Source: JAJKIV01 sp036274195 (lineage in GTDB: Bacteria; Gemmatimonadota; Gemmatimonadetes; Gemmatimonadales; Gemmatimonadaceae). Taken from it: 29,206 nt of DNA. Position numbers and translations under genes: made by a program. Positions 1 through 9,748 of the stretch are shown in pieces; positions within the stretch are counted from its first letter, which is position 1; every line of letters begins with the position of its first letter. Below the pieces are notes generated by a model. That model had not been told where the DNA came from, made no database searches, and worked only from the letters and a program-made list of their open reading frames with translations. The stretch lies in contig DASUGD010000230.1 of assembly GCA_036274195.1 (NCBI GenBank), forward strand, positions 1 through 29,206, given 5' to 3'.

Positions 1-230
1 AGAAAACTGCTCGGCACCTGTGCCGCCGCTCGCCACGAGCCCTTTTTGAGGGGGACTGCCTCGGGACGCGAATACTGGCCTCCCGAGGCAGTTCATCAAG
101 AAAACCGGCTCGTTGCGGAGGATCTCGGCCCTCACGCGGAGCCCTTTCTGTGTCCTTCTGCGTCGCCCGCGCCAGCGGGCGTTTCTGCGCGTTCTGCGGT
201 CCGTCGCCCTTCTCATCCCTCCCTAACGCG
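1..230. repeat. Palindromic interspersed repeat, copy 1 (left end cut by window)
   Basis: An extended imperfect hairpin. Its core stem is ACTGCCTCGGGA (55-66) pairing with TCCCGAGGCAGT (81-92) around a 14-nt loop. Outside the core the arms still resemble each other's reverse complement (CACGAGCC at about 35-42 against GGCTCGTTG at 107-115). A second hairpin, CGCCCGC-GCCA-GCGGGCG, lies at 164-181, and the copy ends near CCCTAACGCG at 221-230. The same parts occur in the same order and orientation at 21275-21561. No coding sequence is recognisable here. It lies 3' of the GerW-like gene that ends at 312. Bases 231-311 show nothing further. Confidence 0.75.
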
Positions 231-311
231 GTGCCAGTGCAGCGCGACGGGACGGTTTCATGGTACTTCTGCCTGACATGCCCCGCTTCCGATATCGTGG
301 CAATCGTCCCA

Positions 312-794
312 CTACCGGAATCGCATCCTCTGCACTCGCTTGAGCGCCCTGTTGAAGGCCGGGCGGAACCCGCTGGGCCGCTGGCCCGCCAGCAGCATCC
401 CGGCACCGATGCCGACCGCCAGGACGCCGAGTAGCCGCGGCAGCTCGCTGTAGTGAATGAAGCGCGTACCTCGGGGACCGATCTCGAGCGCACCGACCGG
501 TGTCATGCGAGCGCCGCCGCCGCCACCCAGCCCGTCCGGTTCCGCTCGCCCTTCGGCGTTGGTCGTCTCCTCACTTGCGACTTGCTGCCCTCGCCGTCGG
601 AACCGACCTCGGCGACCTACTCCAGCGCCAAACCCGAAGGCCACCTTCGCGACGGGAATCACGGTCACGTCGCCATGCCGAACGGGCTCATGGTAGACGT
701 GGCGGATGCTGAGGTTTCGCTCGAAGAGCTCCGCGATCGGCTGGACCGGGACGGGAGAGGACGGCAGTGATGTTGACACGAATTCCTCCAGCAT
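312..794 (-). CDS. GerW/YtfJ-family protein with C-terminal membrane helix
   Basis: The protein has 160 residues and matches the GerW (sporulation protein YtfJ) pattern. Residues about 31-57 contain VYHEPV, then DVTVIPVAKVAFGFGAG. A Gly/Arg-rich low-complexity stretch follows, with five Gly at 90-94, and then the closing motif MTPVGALEIGPRGTRFI (97-113). In Bacillus the family is linked to spores, but it is widespread in bacteria that do not sporulate and its biochemical role is unsettled. Residues about 118-137 look like a single membrane helix, followed by a basic tail. The frame is open further upstream, to 959, but the start at 794 (MLEEFV) fits the family; no strong ribosome binding site is visible there. 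The gene stands alone, with a palindromic repeat downstream. The family call is firm and the start is less so. Confidence 0.72.
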   Translation of the reverse strand: MLEEFVSTSLPSSPVPVQPIAELFERNLSIRHVYHEPVRHGDVTVIPVAKVAFGFGAGVGRRGRFRRRGQQVASEETTNAEGRAEPDGLGGGGGARMTPVGALEIGPRGTRFIHYSELPRLLGVLAVGIGAGMLLAGQRPSGFRPAFNRALKRVQRMRFR

Positions 795-906
795 GAGACG
801 CCGCAAGTTGCCCTGATTCGTCGGCGGACACCAGCGGGCTTTGGGCCCGTGCTCGCGACCGTTCGTCGATACGGCTACGATTCCCGTGACCCGAATCGGA
901 GGCCCC

Positions 907-1368
907 GTGAAGATCTCGCTCCAGGCGCTTTCGCTGTCGCTGTCACTCCTCTTCCTCACCCAGCCGGTCGCGGCACAGGGGGCGCCCGCTCAAGGCGGAG
1001 CGAATCAGCCGTACACGATGGAGTACTACTACAAGGTGCAGTGGGGGCATCAGCAGGAGTTCCTCCAGCTCTTCCTCAAGAACCACTATCCGCTGCTGCA
1101 GAAGGAAGTGGAGACGGGGCGAATCCTCGCGGTGAAGATCGAGACGCCGGCGAACCACATGACGGAAGAGTCGCGATGGGATTACCGCGTTACGCTCACC
1201 TTCAAGAACTCGACGATGGCCACGTCGACGAATCCGGATGAGGCGGCGATGATCAAACAGCTGTGGCCGGATCAGGCGACGTTCACGCGCGAGGAGCAGC
1301 GGCGGTTCGAGATCCTGCTGGCGCACTGGGACCTGCCCGTGACAGACGTAACGCCGCCGAAGAAGTAG
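907..1368 (+). CDS. Small secreted protein, possible alpha/beta-barrel fold
   Basis: The product has 153 residues. I chose the GTG at 907 because GGAGG lies at 898-902 and translation from there begins directly with a signal peptide (VKISLQALSLSLSLLF, cleavage probably near PVAAQ). An in-frame TTG at 841 would only add a poor N-terminal extension. The mature part opens with YYYKVQWGHQQEF and contains HYPLLQKEVETGRIL and WDYRVTLTFKNS. This strand-helix-strand pattern is reminiscent of small ferredoxin-like alpha/beta-barrel proteins (NIPSNAP or EthD style), but I do not recognise a family with certainty. No catalytic residues stand out. It converges with the efflux pump gene, with only 3 bp between the two stop codons, so it is not part of that operon. 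Confidence 0.7.
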   Translation: MKISLQALSLSLSLLFLTQPVAAQGAPAQGGANQPYTMEYYYKVQWGHQQEFLQLFLKNHYPLLQKEVETGRILAVKIETPANHMTEESRWDYRVTLTFKNSTMATSTNPDEAAMIKQLWPDQATFTREEQRRFEILLAHWDLPVTDVTPPKK

Positions 1369-1371
1369 GGA

Positions 1372-4300
1372 TCACATCGGGGCCAGCGCGGTCTCACCCC
1401 CGAACGTCTCCGGACCTAACGCCAGCTCCTCCTCATCGACGTGACGTAACTGCCAGCGTGCCAGCTTTCGGTACAGCAGAGGCAGCACGAACAGCGTCAG
1501 CACCGTCGAGGTAACGAGCCCACCAATGACGACGCTCGCCAGCGGGCGCTGCACCTCGCTCCCCGGTGATGTCGACACCGCCATCGGGATGAAGCCAAGG
1601 CTCGCGACGAGCGCCGTCATCAGAACGGGCCGCAGACGGTCGGCGGACCCCAGCCGAACCGCGTCATCGAGCGACGCGCCGTTCGTGCGGAGGGTGTTCA
1701 GATGCGCAACGAGCACCACGCCGTTCAGCACGGCAATGCCGAAGAGCGCGATGAAGCCCACGCTCGACGACAGGCTGAGATTCAGCCCGCGCATCCACAG
1801 CACCGCAATGCCGCCGACGAGCGCGAACGGGACGTTCAGCAGCACGAGTATCGCCTGCGGCACGGACCGGAAGGACGCGAATAGCAACAGATAGATCAAC
1901 ACGAGCGACGCCGGCACGACGAGTCGCAGCCTCGCCCCTGCCCGCGCCTGATTCTCGTACTGTCCGCCCCACTCGAGAAACATGCCCGATGGCAGGCGAA
2001 TCTCCTTCGCCACCCGGGAACGGACTTCCTCGACGAAGCTCCCGAGGTCCCTCCCTCGCACGTTCGCGAGCACGAGGGTGCGTCGCTGCGCATCCTCGTG
2101 GCCGATCAGCTCGGGCGCTGACGTCGACACGAGGTCCGCCAGCTCGCCTAACGGCACGAGCGCGCCACCCGGGGTCCGCACCGGCAGTCGCGCCAGTTCG
2201 GCAACGTCGTTCCGCAGGCGGTCCGGGAGCCGCACCGCAACGCCGATCCGCCGCGCGCCATCGATCAACTCCGTCGCGGTCGCCGAGCCGAGCGCGAGAT
2301 CCACGGCGCGGCGCATGTCGGCAACGGACACACCGTGCCGGGCGAGCGCGTCGCGCCGGACGTCGATGCGGATCTGGCCCGTGCCCTCGCTCACCTCCAT
2401 CGCGACATCGGCCGCGCCACGGACGCTCGCCACAACTCGGCGAATGGCTTCGGCGCTCTCCCGATTCCGTTCGAGGTCTGGTCCCACGACCTTTATCCCC
2501 AGGTCCGTGCGAATCCCGCTCTCGGCCTCGTCGAGGCGCATCGCGAGTGGCTGGGTGAACGACACCCAGAGCCCCGGCACCGCGCGGAGCGCCGAGTCGA
2601 ACGCGGCCACGAGTCCCTCGCGGTCGTGCGCCGTCCGCCACTCCTTGCGGGGCTTCAGGATGACGTACATGTCCCCCTCGAAGAGACCCATCGCCTCCGT
2701 CGCGAGGTCCGGCCGCCCCTCCTTCGTCACGACGGTCTTCACCTCCGGGAACCGGCGCACGATCCGCTCGGCCTCGAGGGAGAGCCGCGTCGCGTCACCG
2801 AGTGCCACGCTCGGCAGCCGGCGCGTGTTGATGAGGATCGACCCCTCGTCGAGCTTCGGCATGAACTCGCTGCCGATGAAGCCTAACGAACCAACGGCGG
2901 CCACCACGAGCACGGCGGCCACACCGACGACCGCCGCGCCGTGCGCGAGCGTCCACTCCAGCGCGGCCAGGTATCGCTCACGCACTGCATCTTGCAATCG
3001 GCTGGGCCGCTCGTGCGCGTGCCGCAGCAGCCACGCGGAGACCGCCGGCACGTAGGTGAGCGCCAGGAGCAGCGAGCCGAGCACCGCGCAGACGACGGTG
3101 AATGCCATCGGCTTGAACATGCGGCCCTCCATCCCGTCGAGCGTGAAGATCGGGATGTAGACCGCGACAATGATCGCGATGCCGAAGAGGACCGGTCGCC
3201 CGACCTCGATGGCCGCGCTGCGGAACAGCGTGAGACGCTCCTCGTGGGCCCGCGGTGGCTCCCGCTCGAGTCGTCGGATGAAGTTCTCGACCATCACGAC
3301 CGAGGCATCCACGATCAGCCCGAAGTCGAGCGCGCCGAGGCTCATGAGATTCGCCGAGTAACCGAACAGCTTCATGCCGACGAAGGCGATGAGCATCGAC
3401 AGGGGGATCACCGACGCGACAATGAACGACGCGCGGGCGTTCCTCAGGAAGAGAAAGAGGATGGCGATCACGAGGAGACCGCCCTCGAGCAGGTTCTTGA
3501 CGATCGTGTGCGTAGTGCGGGCGACGAGCTCGGTCTGATCGTAGAACGGCGTGACTCGCACGTGGGCCGGCAACGCCTTTTGGATCTCCGCCATTCGTGC
3601 TCGCACCGCGGCGATCACGCGGCGGGAGTCGGCTCCCTTGAGCTTCAGCACCATGCCGGTGACGACCTCGCCCCGCCCGTCCTGCGTCACCGCACCGTAC
3701 CGCGGCAGTGCCCCTGCGTGCACCGTAGCAACGTCGGCCACACGCACCGGGACGCCGGCGCTCGCGCGCAGCACGACGGACCCGACTTCGGCCGCCGAGC
3801 CGAGGCGGCCGACACCGCGGATGGCGTAACGCTCGCCGGCGCGCTCGAGGTAGTTCCCGCCGAAGGTGAGGTTGTTGTCGGCGAGCGCGCGATGGACGTC
3901 GTCAAGCGTTAGGCCGAACGCCGCAAGACGAACGGGATCGACCTCCACCTGTATCTGCTCGATGTGCCCGCCCCACGAGTTGACCTCGGATACGCCGGGC
4001 ACGGTGCGGAGTCGTGGGCGGATCACGTAGTCGTGCAGCGTCTTGAGCTCGGTGAGCGACATCGAGTCGCTGGCCACCGTGTATTGATACAGCTCGCCCA
4101 TGGGCGTCGACACGGGTCCGAGCGTGGGCTCGACACCCATTGGTAATGCGCCCTTCGCGTCGTTCAGGCGCTGCTGCACCAGCGTGCGCGCGAAGTAGAT
4201 GTCCATCCGGTCCGGGAACGGCACGGTGATCAACGAGAGTCCCGACTTCGATACGGAGCGCACCCCTTCGGCGCCGGGGAGACCCATGAGCGATGACTCG

Positions 4301-4509
4301 AGCGGATACGTGACGAGGCGCTCGACTTCTTCCGGCGCGAGCCCCGGCGCCGTGGTGATCACCTCGACGCGCGTGCCGGTGAGGTCGGGGAACGCGTCGA
4401 ACGGCACGCGCATGACGGCGTAGAAACCGGCAGCGACCAGCGTCAACACGCCGCCGACGATGAACAGGCGCTGGCGCAGCGCGAACGTGATGAGTCTGCG
4501 CATGATCAT
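1372..4509 (-). CDS. Heavy-metal efflux RND pump, CusA/CzcA family
   Basis: This 1045-residue inner-membrane proton/metal antiporter has the usual family length. The N-terminus has a membrane helix followed by VPFDAFPDLTGTRVEV, typical of HME-type RND pumps. The proton-relay segment in the fourth membrane helix reads DFGLIVDASVVMVEN, keeping D395, D401 and E408, the pattern of heavy-metal rather than drug RND pumps. The periplasmic part has KEGRPDLATEAMG and MYVILKPRKEW, also typical. The pump should work with the adaptor and the TolC-like channel encoded just upstream to export cations across both membranes. Metal specificity (Cu/Ag against Zn/Co/Cd) cannot be settled by eye. The start ATG overlaps the adaptor stop as ATGA, which implies translational coupling. 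It is the last gene of the operon. Confidence 0.95.
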   Translation of the reverse strand: MIMRRLITFALRQRLFIVGGVLTLVAAGFYAVMRVPFDAFPDLTGTRVEVITTAPGLAPEEVERLVTYPLESSLMGLPGAEGVRSVSKSGLSLITVPFPDRMDIYFARTLVQQRLNDAKGALPMGVEPTLGPVSTPMGELYQYTVASDSMSLTELKTLHDYVIRPRLRTVPGVSEVNSWGGHIEQIQVEVDPVRLAAFGLTLDDVHRALADNNLTFGGNYLERAGERYAIRGVGRLGSAAEVGSVVLRASAGVPVRVADVATVHAGALPRYGAVTQDGRGEVVTGMVLKLKGADSRRVIAAVRARMAEIQKALPAHVRVTPFYDQTELVARTTHTIVKNLLEGGLLVIAILFLFLRNARASFIVASVIPLSMLIAFVGMKLFGYSANLMSLGALDFGLIVDASVVMVENFIRRLEREPPRAHEERLTLFRSAAIEVGRPVLFGIAIIVAVYIPIFTLDGMEGRMFKPMAFTVVCAVLGSLLLALTYVPAVSAWLLRHAHERPSRLQDAVRERYLAALEWTLAHGAAVVGVAAVLVVAAVGSLGFIGSEFMPKLDEGSILINTRRLPSVALGDATRLSLEAERIVRRFPEVKTVVTKEGRPDLATEAMGLFEGDMYVILKPRKEWRTAHDREGLVAAFDSALRAVPGLWVSFTQPLAMRLDEAESGIRTDLGIKVVGPDLERNRESAEAIRRVVASVRGAADVAMEVSEGTGQIRIDVRRDALARHGVSVADMRRAVDLALGSATATELIDGARRIGVAVRLPDRLRNDVAELARLPVRTPGGALVPLGELADLVSTSAPELIGHEDAQRRTLVLANVRGRDLGSFVEEVRSRVAKEIRLPSGMFLEWGGQYENQARAGARLRLVVPASLVLIYLLLFASFRSVPQAILVLLNVPFALVGGIAVLWMRGLNLSLSSSVGFIALFGIAVLNGVVLVAHLNTLRTNGASLDDAVRLGSADRLRPVLMTALVASLGFIPMAVSTSPGSEVQRPLASVVIGGLVTSTVLTLFVLPLLYRKLARWQLRHVDEEELALGPETFGGETALAPM

Positions 4510-5723
4510 GTCCCCGCGCGACGGCGCAACAGTTCGGCCTTGGCCACCGCTGCACCGTCAGTCACCACCGGCGTGCCGGCGCTCAGTCCGGCGACGATCT
4601 CGGCTCGATTCGTGGTTCGCCGACCCACGCGAACGCGGACTGCCTCGAGCTCGACGCCGCCAGAGCGCGACCGCGCCGCGATCACGACCGTGTCGCCGTC
4701 GAACGCCTGCAGGGCAGTCGCCGGGACGCTCAGTGTGGCCGCGTCCGGCACGCCGAGCAGTTCGGCCGACACGTACATCTCGGCTCGCAGGCGCTCGACG
4801 TCACCCTCCACGTTCGCCTGCACGGCGACTGCTCGGGTCGCGGAGTCTAGCGTGGGCGCGACGTGGGCAACGGTCGCGGCAAAGCTTTCGCCGGGAAACG
4901 CCGGGACCGTGAATCGCACTCGTGACCCCGGCTTCGCTCGACCGAGGAGCTGCTCCGGAATGCTCATCTGAAGCACGAGCGACGTAGTGCGGCTCACCGT
5001 CACCAGCGGTGCCCCAACCAGCACGACCTCGCCCGGCCGGGCGTCGAGCCTAACGATTATTCCGTCCATCGGGGACCGCACCAGCACCTCGTGCTGGTCG
5101 GTGCCCGGCGGGACGGCACCCGCGCCGACGAGGTGTCCTCTGAGCGCCCGGGCCCGGTCGAGCTCTGCGCGTGCCTGGGAGTGCGCCGCCTGCGCCTGCA
5201 CCAGCGCCGTGCGTGCGCGCTCGAGGTCCGCCAGGGCGAGCGACTTGATCGCATACAGTCGCTCCGCGCGCGCCGCGGCACTCTCGGCCAGCGCGCGAGC
5301 AGCCGCGGCCTCCGACTCCGCAGCAACCGCCTTCGATTCGGTGCTCAACGCGTCCATCATCTCATGACTGTGCACGGCAACCAGTACCTGGCCCTGTGCT
5401 ACGCGGTCCCCGACTCGCGCCAGCACCCGCGACACGCGCCCCTCCGCGATGGCGCCGAGCGCGTGTGTCGCGATGGGGTCGAGCGTGAGTCGAGCGGGAG
5501 TCGTCCACGCGTCGACCCAGGGCAGTGACTCGGCCGGCGCGATGACCAGCCCGGCAATACGCACCGCCTCGGCCGACAACAGCGCCGTGTCGCGAACGAC
5601 GACGTCGCCCGCCGCGGCCTCGGCGTCGGAGCCGCGGCTGCACGCCGCCGCCGACGCCAGGGTGACGGCAATGGCGGCAAGCATGACGGTGAACGGGCGG
5701 TGCCTAACGACTATGGTCTTCAT
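4506..5723 (-). CDS. RND efflux periplasmic adaptor lipoprotein (CusB/CzcB-like)
   Basis: The protein has 405 residues. The start at 5723 (MKTIVVRHRP) was chosen because it overlaps the preceding stop as ATGA and begins a lipoprotein signal ending ASAAAC, with the lipid-bearing Cys near residue 27. An upstream in-frame start at 5804 would lie inside the channel gene. The order is: lipoyl/barrel-sandwich half (IAEGRVSRVLARVGDRVAQGQ), a long Ala/Glu/Arg-rich alpha-hairpin (about residues 125-220), the second lipoyl half (VRSPMDGIIVRLDARPGEVV), then the beta-barrel and membrane-proximal domains. It should bridge the pump and the outer-membrane channel in the periplasm. No His/Met-rich N-terminal metal-binding stretch like that of some CusB proteins is evident. 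Confidence 0.93.
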   Translation of the reverse strand: MKTIVVRHRPFTVMLAAIAVTLASAAACSRGSDAEAAAGDVVVRDTALLSAEAVRIAGLVIAPAESLPWVDAWTTPARLTLDPIATHALGAIAEGRVSRVLARVGDRVAQGQVLVAVHSHEMMDALSTESKAVAAESEAAAARALAESAAARAERLYAIKSLALADLERARTALVQAQAAHSQARAELDRARALRGHLVGAGAVPPGTDQHEVLVRSPMDGIIVRLDARPGEVVLVGAPLVTVSRTTSLVLQMSIPEQLLGRAKPGSRVRFTVPAFPGESFAATVAHVAPTLDSATRAVAVQANVEGDVERLRAEMYVSAELLGVPDAATLSVPATALQAFDGDTVVIAARSRSGGVELEAVRVRVGRRTTNRAEIVAGLSAGTPVVTDGAAVAKAELLRRRAGT

Positions 5724-6982
5724 GGCAGCGTGAGAGGGTCGAGGGGCGATGCGCCAAGGGCGCGGGCCAGGTCGGTCTGGACGATGCGGACGTCGGCCAC
5801 CCATCGGAGAACGGCGGCCAGCGTCTCGGAGCGCGCCCTTCGGGCGTCGATGAGCTCGAGCAACGAGCTTCCGCCGGCCGCATACGCCGCGTCCGCAATG
5901 GCTGCGACCTCGATGGCTCTGGCTGTCGTGGAATCGTCGGGCTGCGCGGCACGGAGCGCGTCGTAACTCTCGATCGTTGCCGCGACACTCGTGCGAATCG
6001 ACTGTTCGGCTGCGCGCAGCTCGGTCCGCACGAGCTCGAGCTCTGCCGCCGCCCGGTCGCGAGCGGCGCGGTTCTGACTGAACAGCGGCAACGGGACAGC
6101 GACACCGAGCACTCGCGTGGAGTAGCCCGCCGTCTGCTTCGCGCCCGCTTGCACGACCACGTCCGGGAGAACAGCCCGCTGCTCGGCCGATCGACGATGC
6201 CCTGCTGCCGCCTCGGCTGCCCGAAGTGCCGTGAGCTCGCTCCGCGAGACAAGCGCTCGCTCCACGGCAGCGTCGACGGACGGTGCCGCTGGGATGGCAG
6301 GAATCCGTGCTGCGAGCGCGCTCACCGGCGGCAGCGAGTCCGCGGGCACGCCAGTAGCGCGGGAGAGATCGGCAATCGCCTGCGTCAACGCGGCGGCGGC
6401 AGAGGCCTCGGCGACGCGTGCGCGGTCGGCCTCCATGCGCGCTCGCATGGCCGAGACCTCCGCGACCGCGCCCTCGCGGGCACGCTCGGTCTCGAAACGC
6501 GCGAGCCGCTCGGCATCCGCACGGTGTTCCTCGGCGATTGTCACCAACGCGCGAGCCAGTGACGCACGCCAGAATGCGCGCGCGGCATTCGCCTCGACAT
6601 CGCGCATGACCGAGGCGGAGTCGGCGAATGTGCGACGCGCGAGCTCGCGCGCGCTCGCGCGCAGGGCAAACCGGCGACCCGTGAGATCGAGCGGTTGCGT
6701 GATCGTCGCGAACTCGTCGCGGGCGATGGGGCTACCCAGATTCTCGCGTCGCAGTTCGAGGACAGGGTTCGAGAAGGCCGCTTCCTGTCGGGCAGCCGCG
6801 ACCACGGCACGACCGCGGGCCGACGCCGCTCGAATTGCCGGATGGTTTGCGCGAGCCAACGCCACCACGTCCCCGACCGTGAGCGGCTCGGCGTTGCTTG
6901 CCTGGGCGCCCGCGGCTCGCGGGACGCCGACTGCGAGCGAGACGGCCCCGAGCATCGCGCTCGTCAGTCGCAGGATCGTCAT
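5720..6982 (-). CDS. TolC-family outer-membrane efflux channel (CusC/CzcC-like)
   Basis: The protein has 420 residues, with a signal peptide ending near AAGAQA. The mature protein begins LTVGDVVALARANHPAI, the typical first helix of outer-membrane efflux proteins, and then shows two related halves rich in Ala/Arg/Glu helices. The second half begins near SVDAAVERALVSRSEL and includes the beta-strand segment VAVPLPLFSQNRAARDRA. The C-terminal part has the usual YAAGGSSLLELIDARR. It should form the trimeric outer-membrane duct of the efflux complex. The start ATG overlaps the stop of the DUF2231 gene as ATGA, and its own stop overlaps the adaptor start in the same way. Confidence 0.92.
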   Translation of the reverse strand: MTILRLTSAMLGAVSLAVGVPRAAGAQASNAEPLTVGDVVALARANHPAIRAASARGRAVVAAARQEAAFSNPVLELRRENLGSPIARDEFATITQPLDLTGRRFALRASARELARRTFADSASVMRDVEANAARAFWRASLARALVTIAEEHRADAERLARFETERAREGAVAEVSAMRARMEADRARVAEASAAAALTQAIADLSRATGVPADSLPPVSALAARIPAIPAAPSVDAAVERALVSRSELTALRAAEAAAGHRRSAEQRAVLPDVVVQAGAKQTAGYSTRVLGVAVPLPLFSQNRAARDRAAAELELVRTELRAAEQSIRTSVAATIESYDALRAAQPDDSTTARAIEVAAIADAAYAAGGSSLLELIDARRARSETLAAVLRWVADVRIVQTDLARALGASPLDPLTLP

Positions 6983-7518
6983 CGGTCGTCTCGCTCGCGG
7001 TCATCGCGATCCGCGGCCCGGGTCGGCAGATCGCCGCGAGCTTCCGTGCGCTGGCCCTGCACCGCCGGATCGGTGTACGCGCTCGCCGCGCCGTGGCGGT
7101 AGACGAGCATGCCACCGCTGTGACCGACCTGAATTCCGGCGGCAACGATGCCAATGGTGCCTGCCGCCGTTACGAGGCGTGCGGCGCGTCCAATGTCACC
7201 GCGTGCCAAACCAGCGACAGCGACCAGCGTGACTACACCGGCAATCACGAGAAACCGCTCGGCGGCCTCCTCATGCCCGTGCAGCGCCGATTTGCCCACG
7301 ACATCTTCCACCCGGTCTTCCTGGTCCTCACCCGTCTCGAGCGCCACCCACGCGCTCAGGGTCAGGCTCAAGCCCAGGGCAACAGGTACGGCCCATACCC
7401 GACGTGGTGTAGCGCCTTTCCTGACAGCCCACATGGCTACGCCCACCGAGATTGGGAGGAGCACAGCCAACACGATCGGGAAATGCACCACGAGAGGGTG
7501 CAGCGGGATGCCTGACAT
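6979..7518 (-). CDS. DUF2231 family membrane protein
   Basis: The protein has 179 residues. It opens with PLHPLVVHFPIVLAVLLP, the characteristic start of DUF2231 membrane proteins, and contains about four hydrophobic helices (roughly 10-32, 43-60, 87-104 and 112-130). The last helix is followed by QVGHSGGMLVYRHG, also typical. A polar, Asp/Arg-rich tail ends the protein. The family function is not established; its conserved His residues have led to suggestions of heme or metal binding. The ATG at 7518 is preceded by GGAGGT (7526-7531) at a 7-nt spacing. It is the first gene of the efflux operon, so any promoter upstream of it drives all four genes. Confidence 0.88.
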   Translation of the reverse strand: MSGIPLHPLVVHFPIVLAVLLPISVGVAMWAVRKGATPRRVWAVPVALGLSLTLSAWVALETGEDQEDRVEDVVGKSALHGHEEAAERFLVIAGVVTLVAVAGLARGDIGRAARLVTAAGTIGIVAAGIQVGHSGGMLVYRHGAASAYTDPAVQGQRTEARGDLPTRAADRDDRERDDR

Positions 7519-7657
7519 TCGAGTTACCTCCGCAATGAGTCACGGACGCAACGTCGGCATTTTGGCGAAGCCGGGGTATCCGCTCTTTGTCGCGCTCGGC
7601 CCGCTTTTTCGAGCCCTCCGGCAAATGTCGGAGGTCGCCTAACAGGACAGCGGCATC
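7519..7657. promoter_or_regulatory. Divergent control region between efflux operon and regulator
   Basis: These 139 bp separate the DUF2231 start (minus) from the LuxR-type regulator start (plus), so promoters for both should lie here. A 6-bp inverted repeat, CCTCCG (7615-7620) and CGGAGG (7629-7634), has an 8-nt spacer. The resulting 20-bp span is about the size of a LuxR-family operator, but it could equally be a small RNA hairpin in the regulator leader. A ribosome site for the efflux operon is at 7526-7531 (minus). I cannot assign -35/-10 boxes with confidence, and no MerR-type CueR operator is evident. Confidence 0.45.
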
Positions 7658-8142
7658 ATGGATAAGGATCTCGACTCACATTTGCGGCTCGTTCTCGCCG
7701 TTGCGCTCGCATCCATCATTGTGGGCGGCACCGTCGACCTCATCATGGACCGGCCCACCACGTGGCTTTCGTTTCACGTCGTATTCGAGACACTCATGCT
7801 CGCGGGCGCGCTGCTCATGGCCACGACACTGTGGCTCGGCTGGTGGCACTCGGCGCATTCGGCGGCGACGCTGCGACGCTCGTTGGAGGAGCAGAGCGTC
7901 GAGCGTGACGCGTGGAAAGCGAGTGCGCAAACCGCGCTCGAGGGGCTCGGCCGGGCGATCGACGCGCAATTCACGAGCTGGCAGCTCACGCCGACGGAGC
8001 GCGAGATCGCACTGATGCTGCTGAAGGGGTACGGCCTCAAGGAGATCGCGGCGCTCACGACGCGGAGCGAGCGCACGGTACGCCAGCACGCGAGCGTCGT
8101 CTACGACAAGGCGGGGCTCGCGGGGAGGGCCGAGCTCGCGGC

Positions 8143-9624
<1,482 letters not shown>

Positions 9625-9655
9625 ATCGGCGCGGTCCGTTCAAAGGTGAACGAAA

Positions 9656-9716
9656 GGTCAGAGCCGTTGAAAGTCGGTCCCTTCTCGAGACCAAATGGTT
9701 TCAAACGACTCTGACC
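9656..9716 (-). terminator. Long hairpin, terminator-like, between export gene and serine hydrolase
   Basis: GGTCAGAG (9656-9663) pairs perfectly with CTCTGACC (9709-9716). Inside it GTTGAAA (9666-9672) pairs with TTTCAAAC (9699-9706) with one bulge, and an apical GGTC/GACC (9676-9679 and 9689-9692) can close the structure. It lies just 3' of the export operon that ends at 9749 and upstream of the next minus-strand gene, so transcription termination or mRNA end protection is plausible. There is no clear U-tract. The string CAGAGCCGTTGAAAG resembles CAGAGCCGTTTGAAAG in the palindromic repeat at 21373-21388, so it may be a relic of that element. Confidence 0.55.
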
Positions 9717-9748
9717 CCCTCTGATCTAGCCGGGTCGCGCGCGAGACG

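Noticed and set aside
1982..3912. Long plus-strand open frames of 357 and 323 codons opposite the RND pump gene
   Set aside because: They mirror a well-supported pump gene, are Arg/Ser/Pro-rich without domains, and reflect the lack of stop codons in GC-rich antisense frames.
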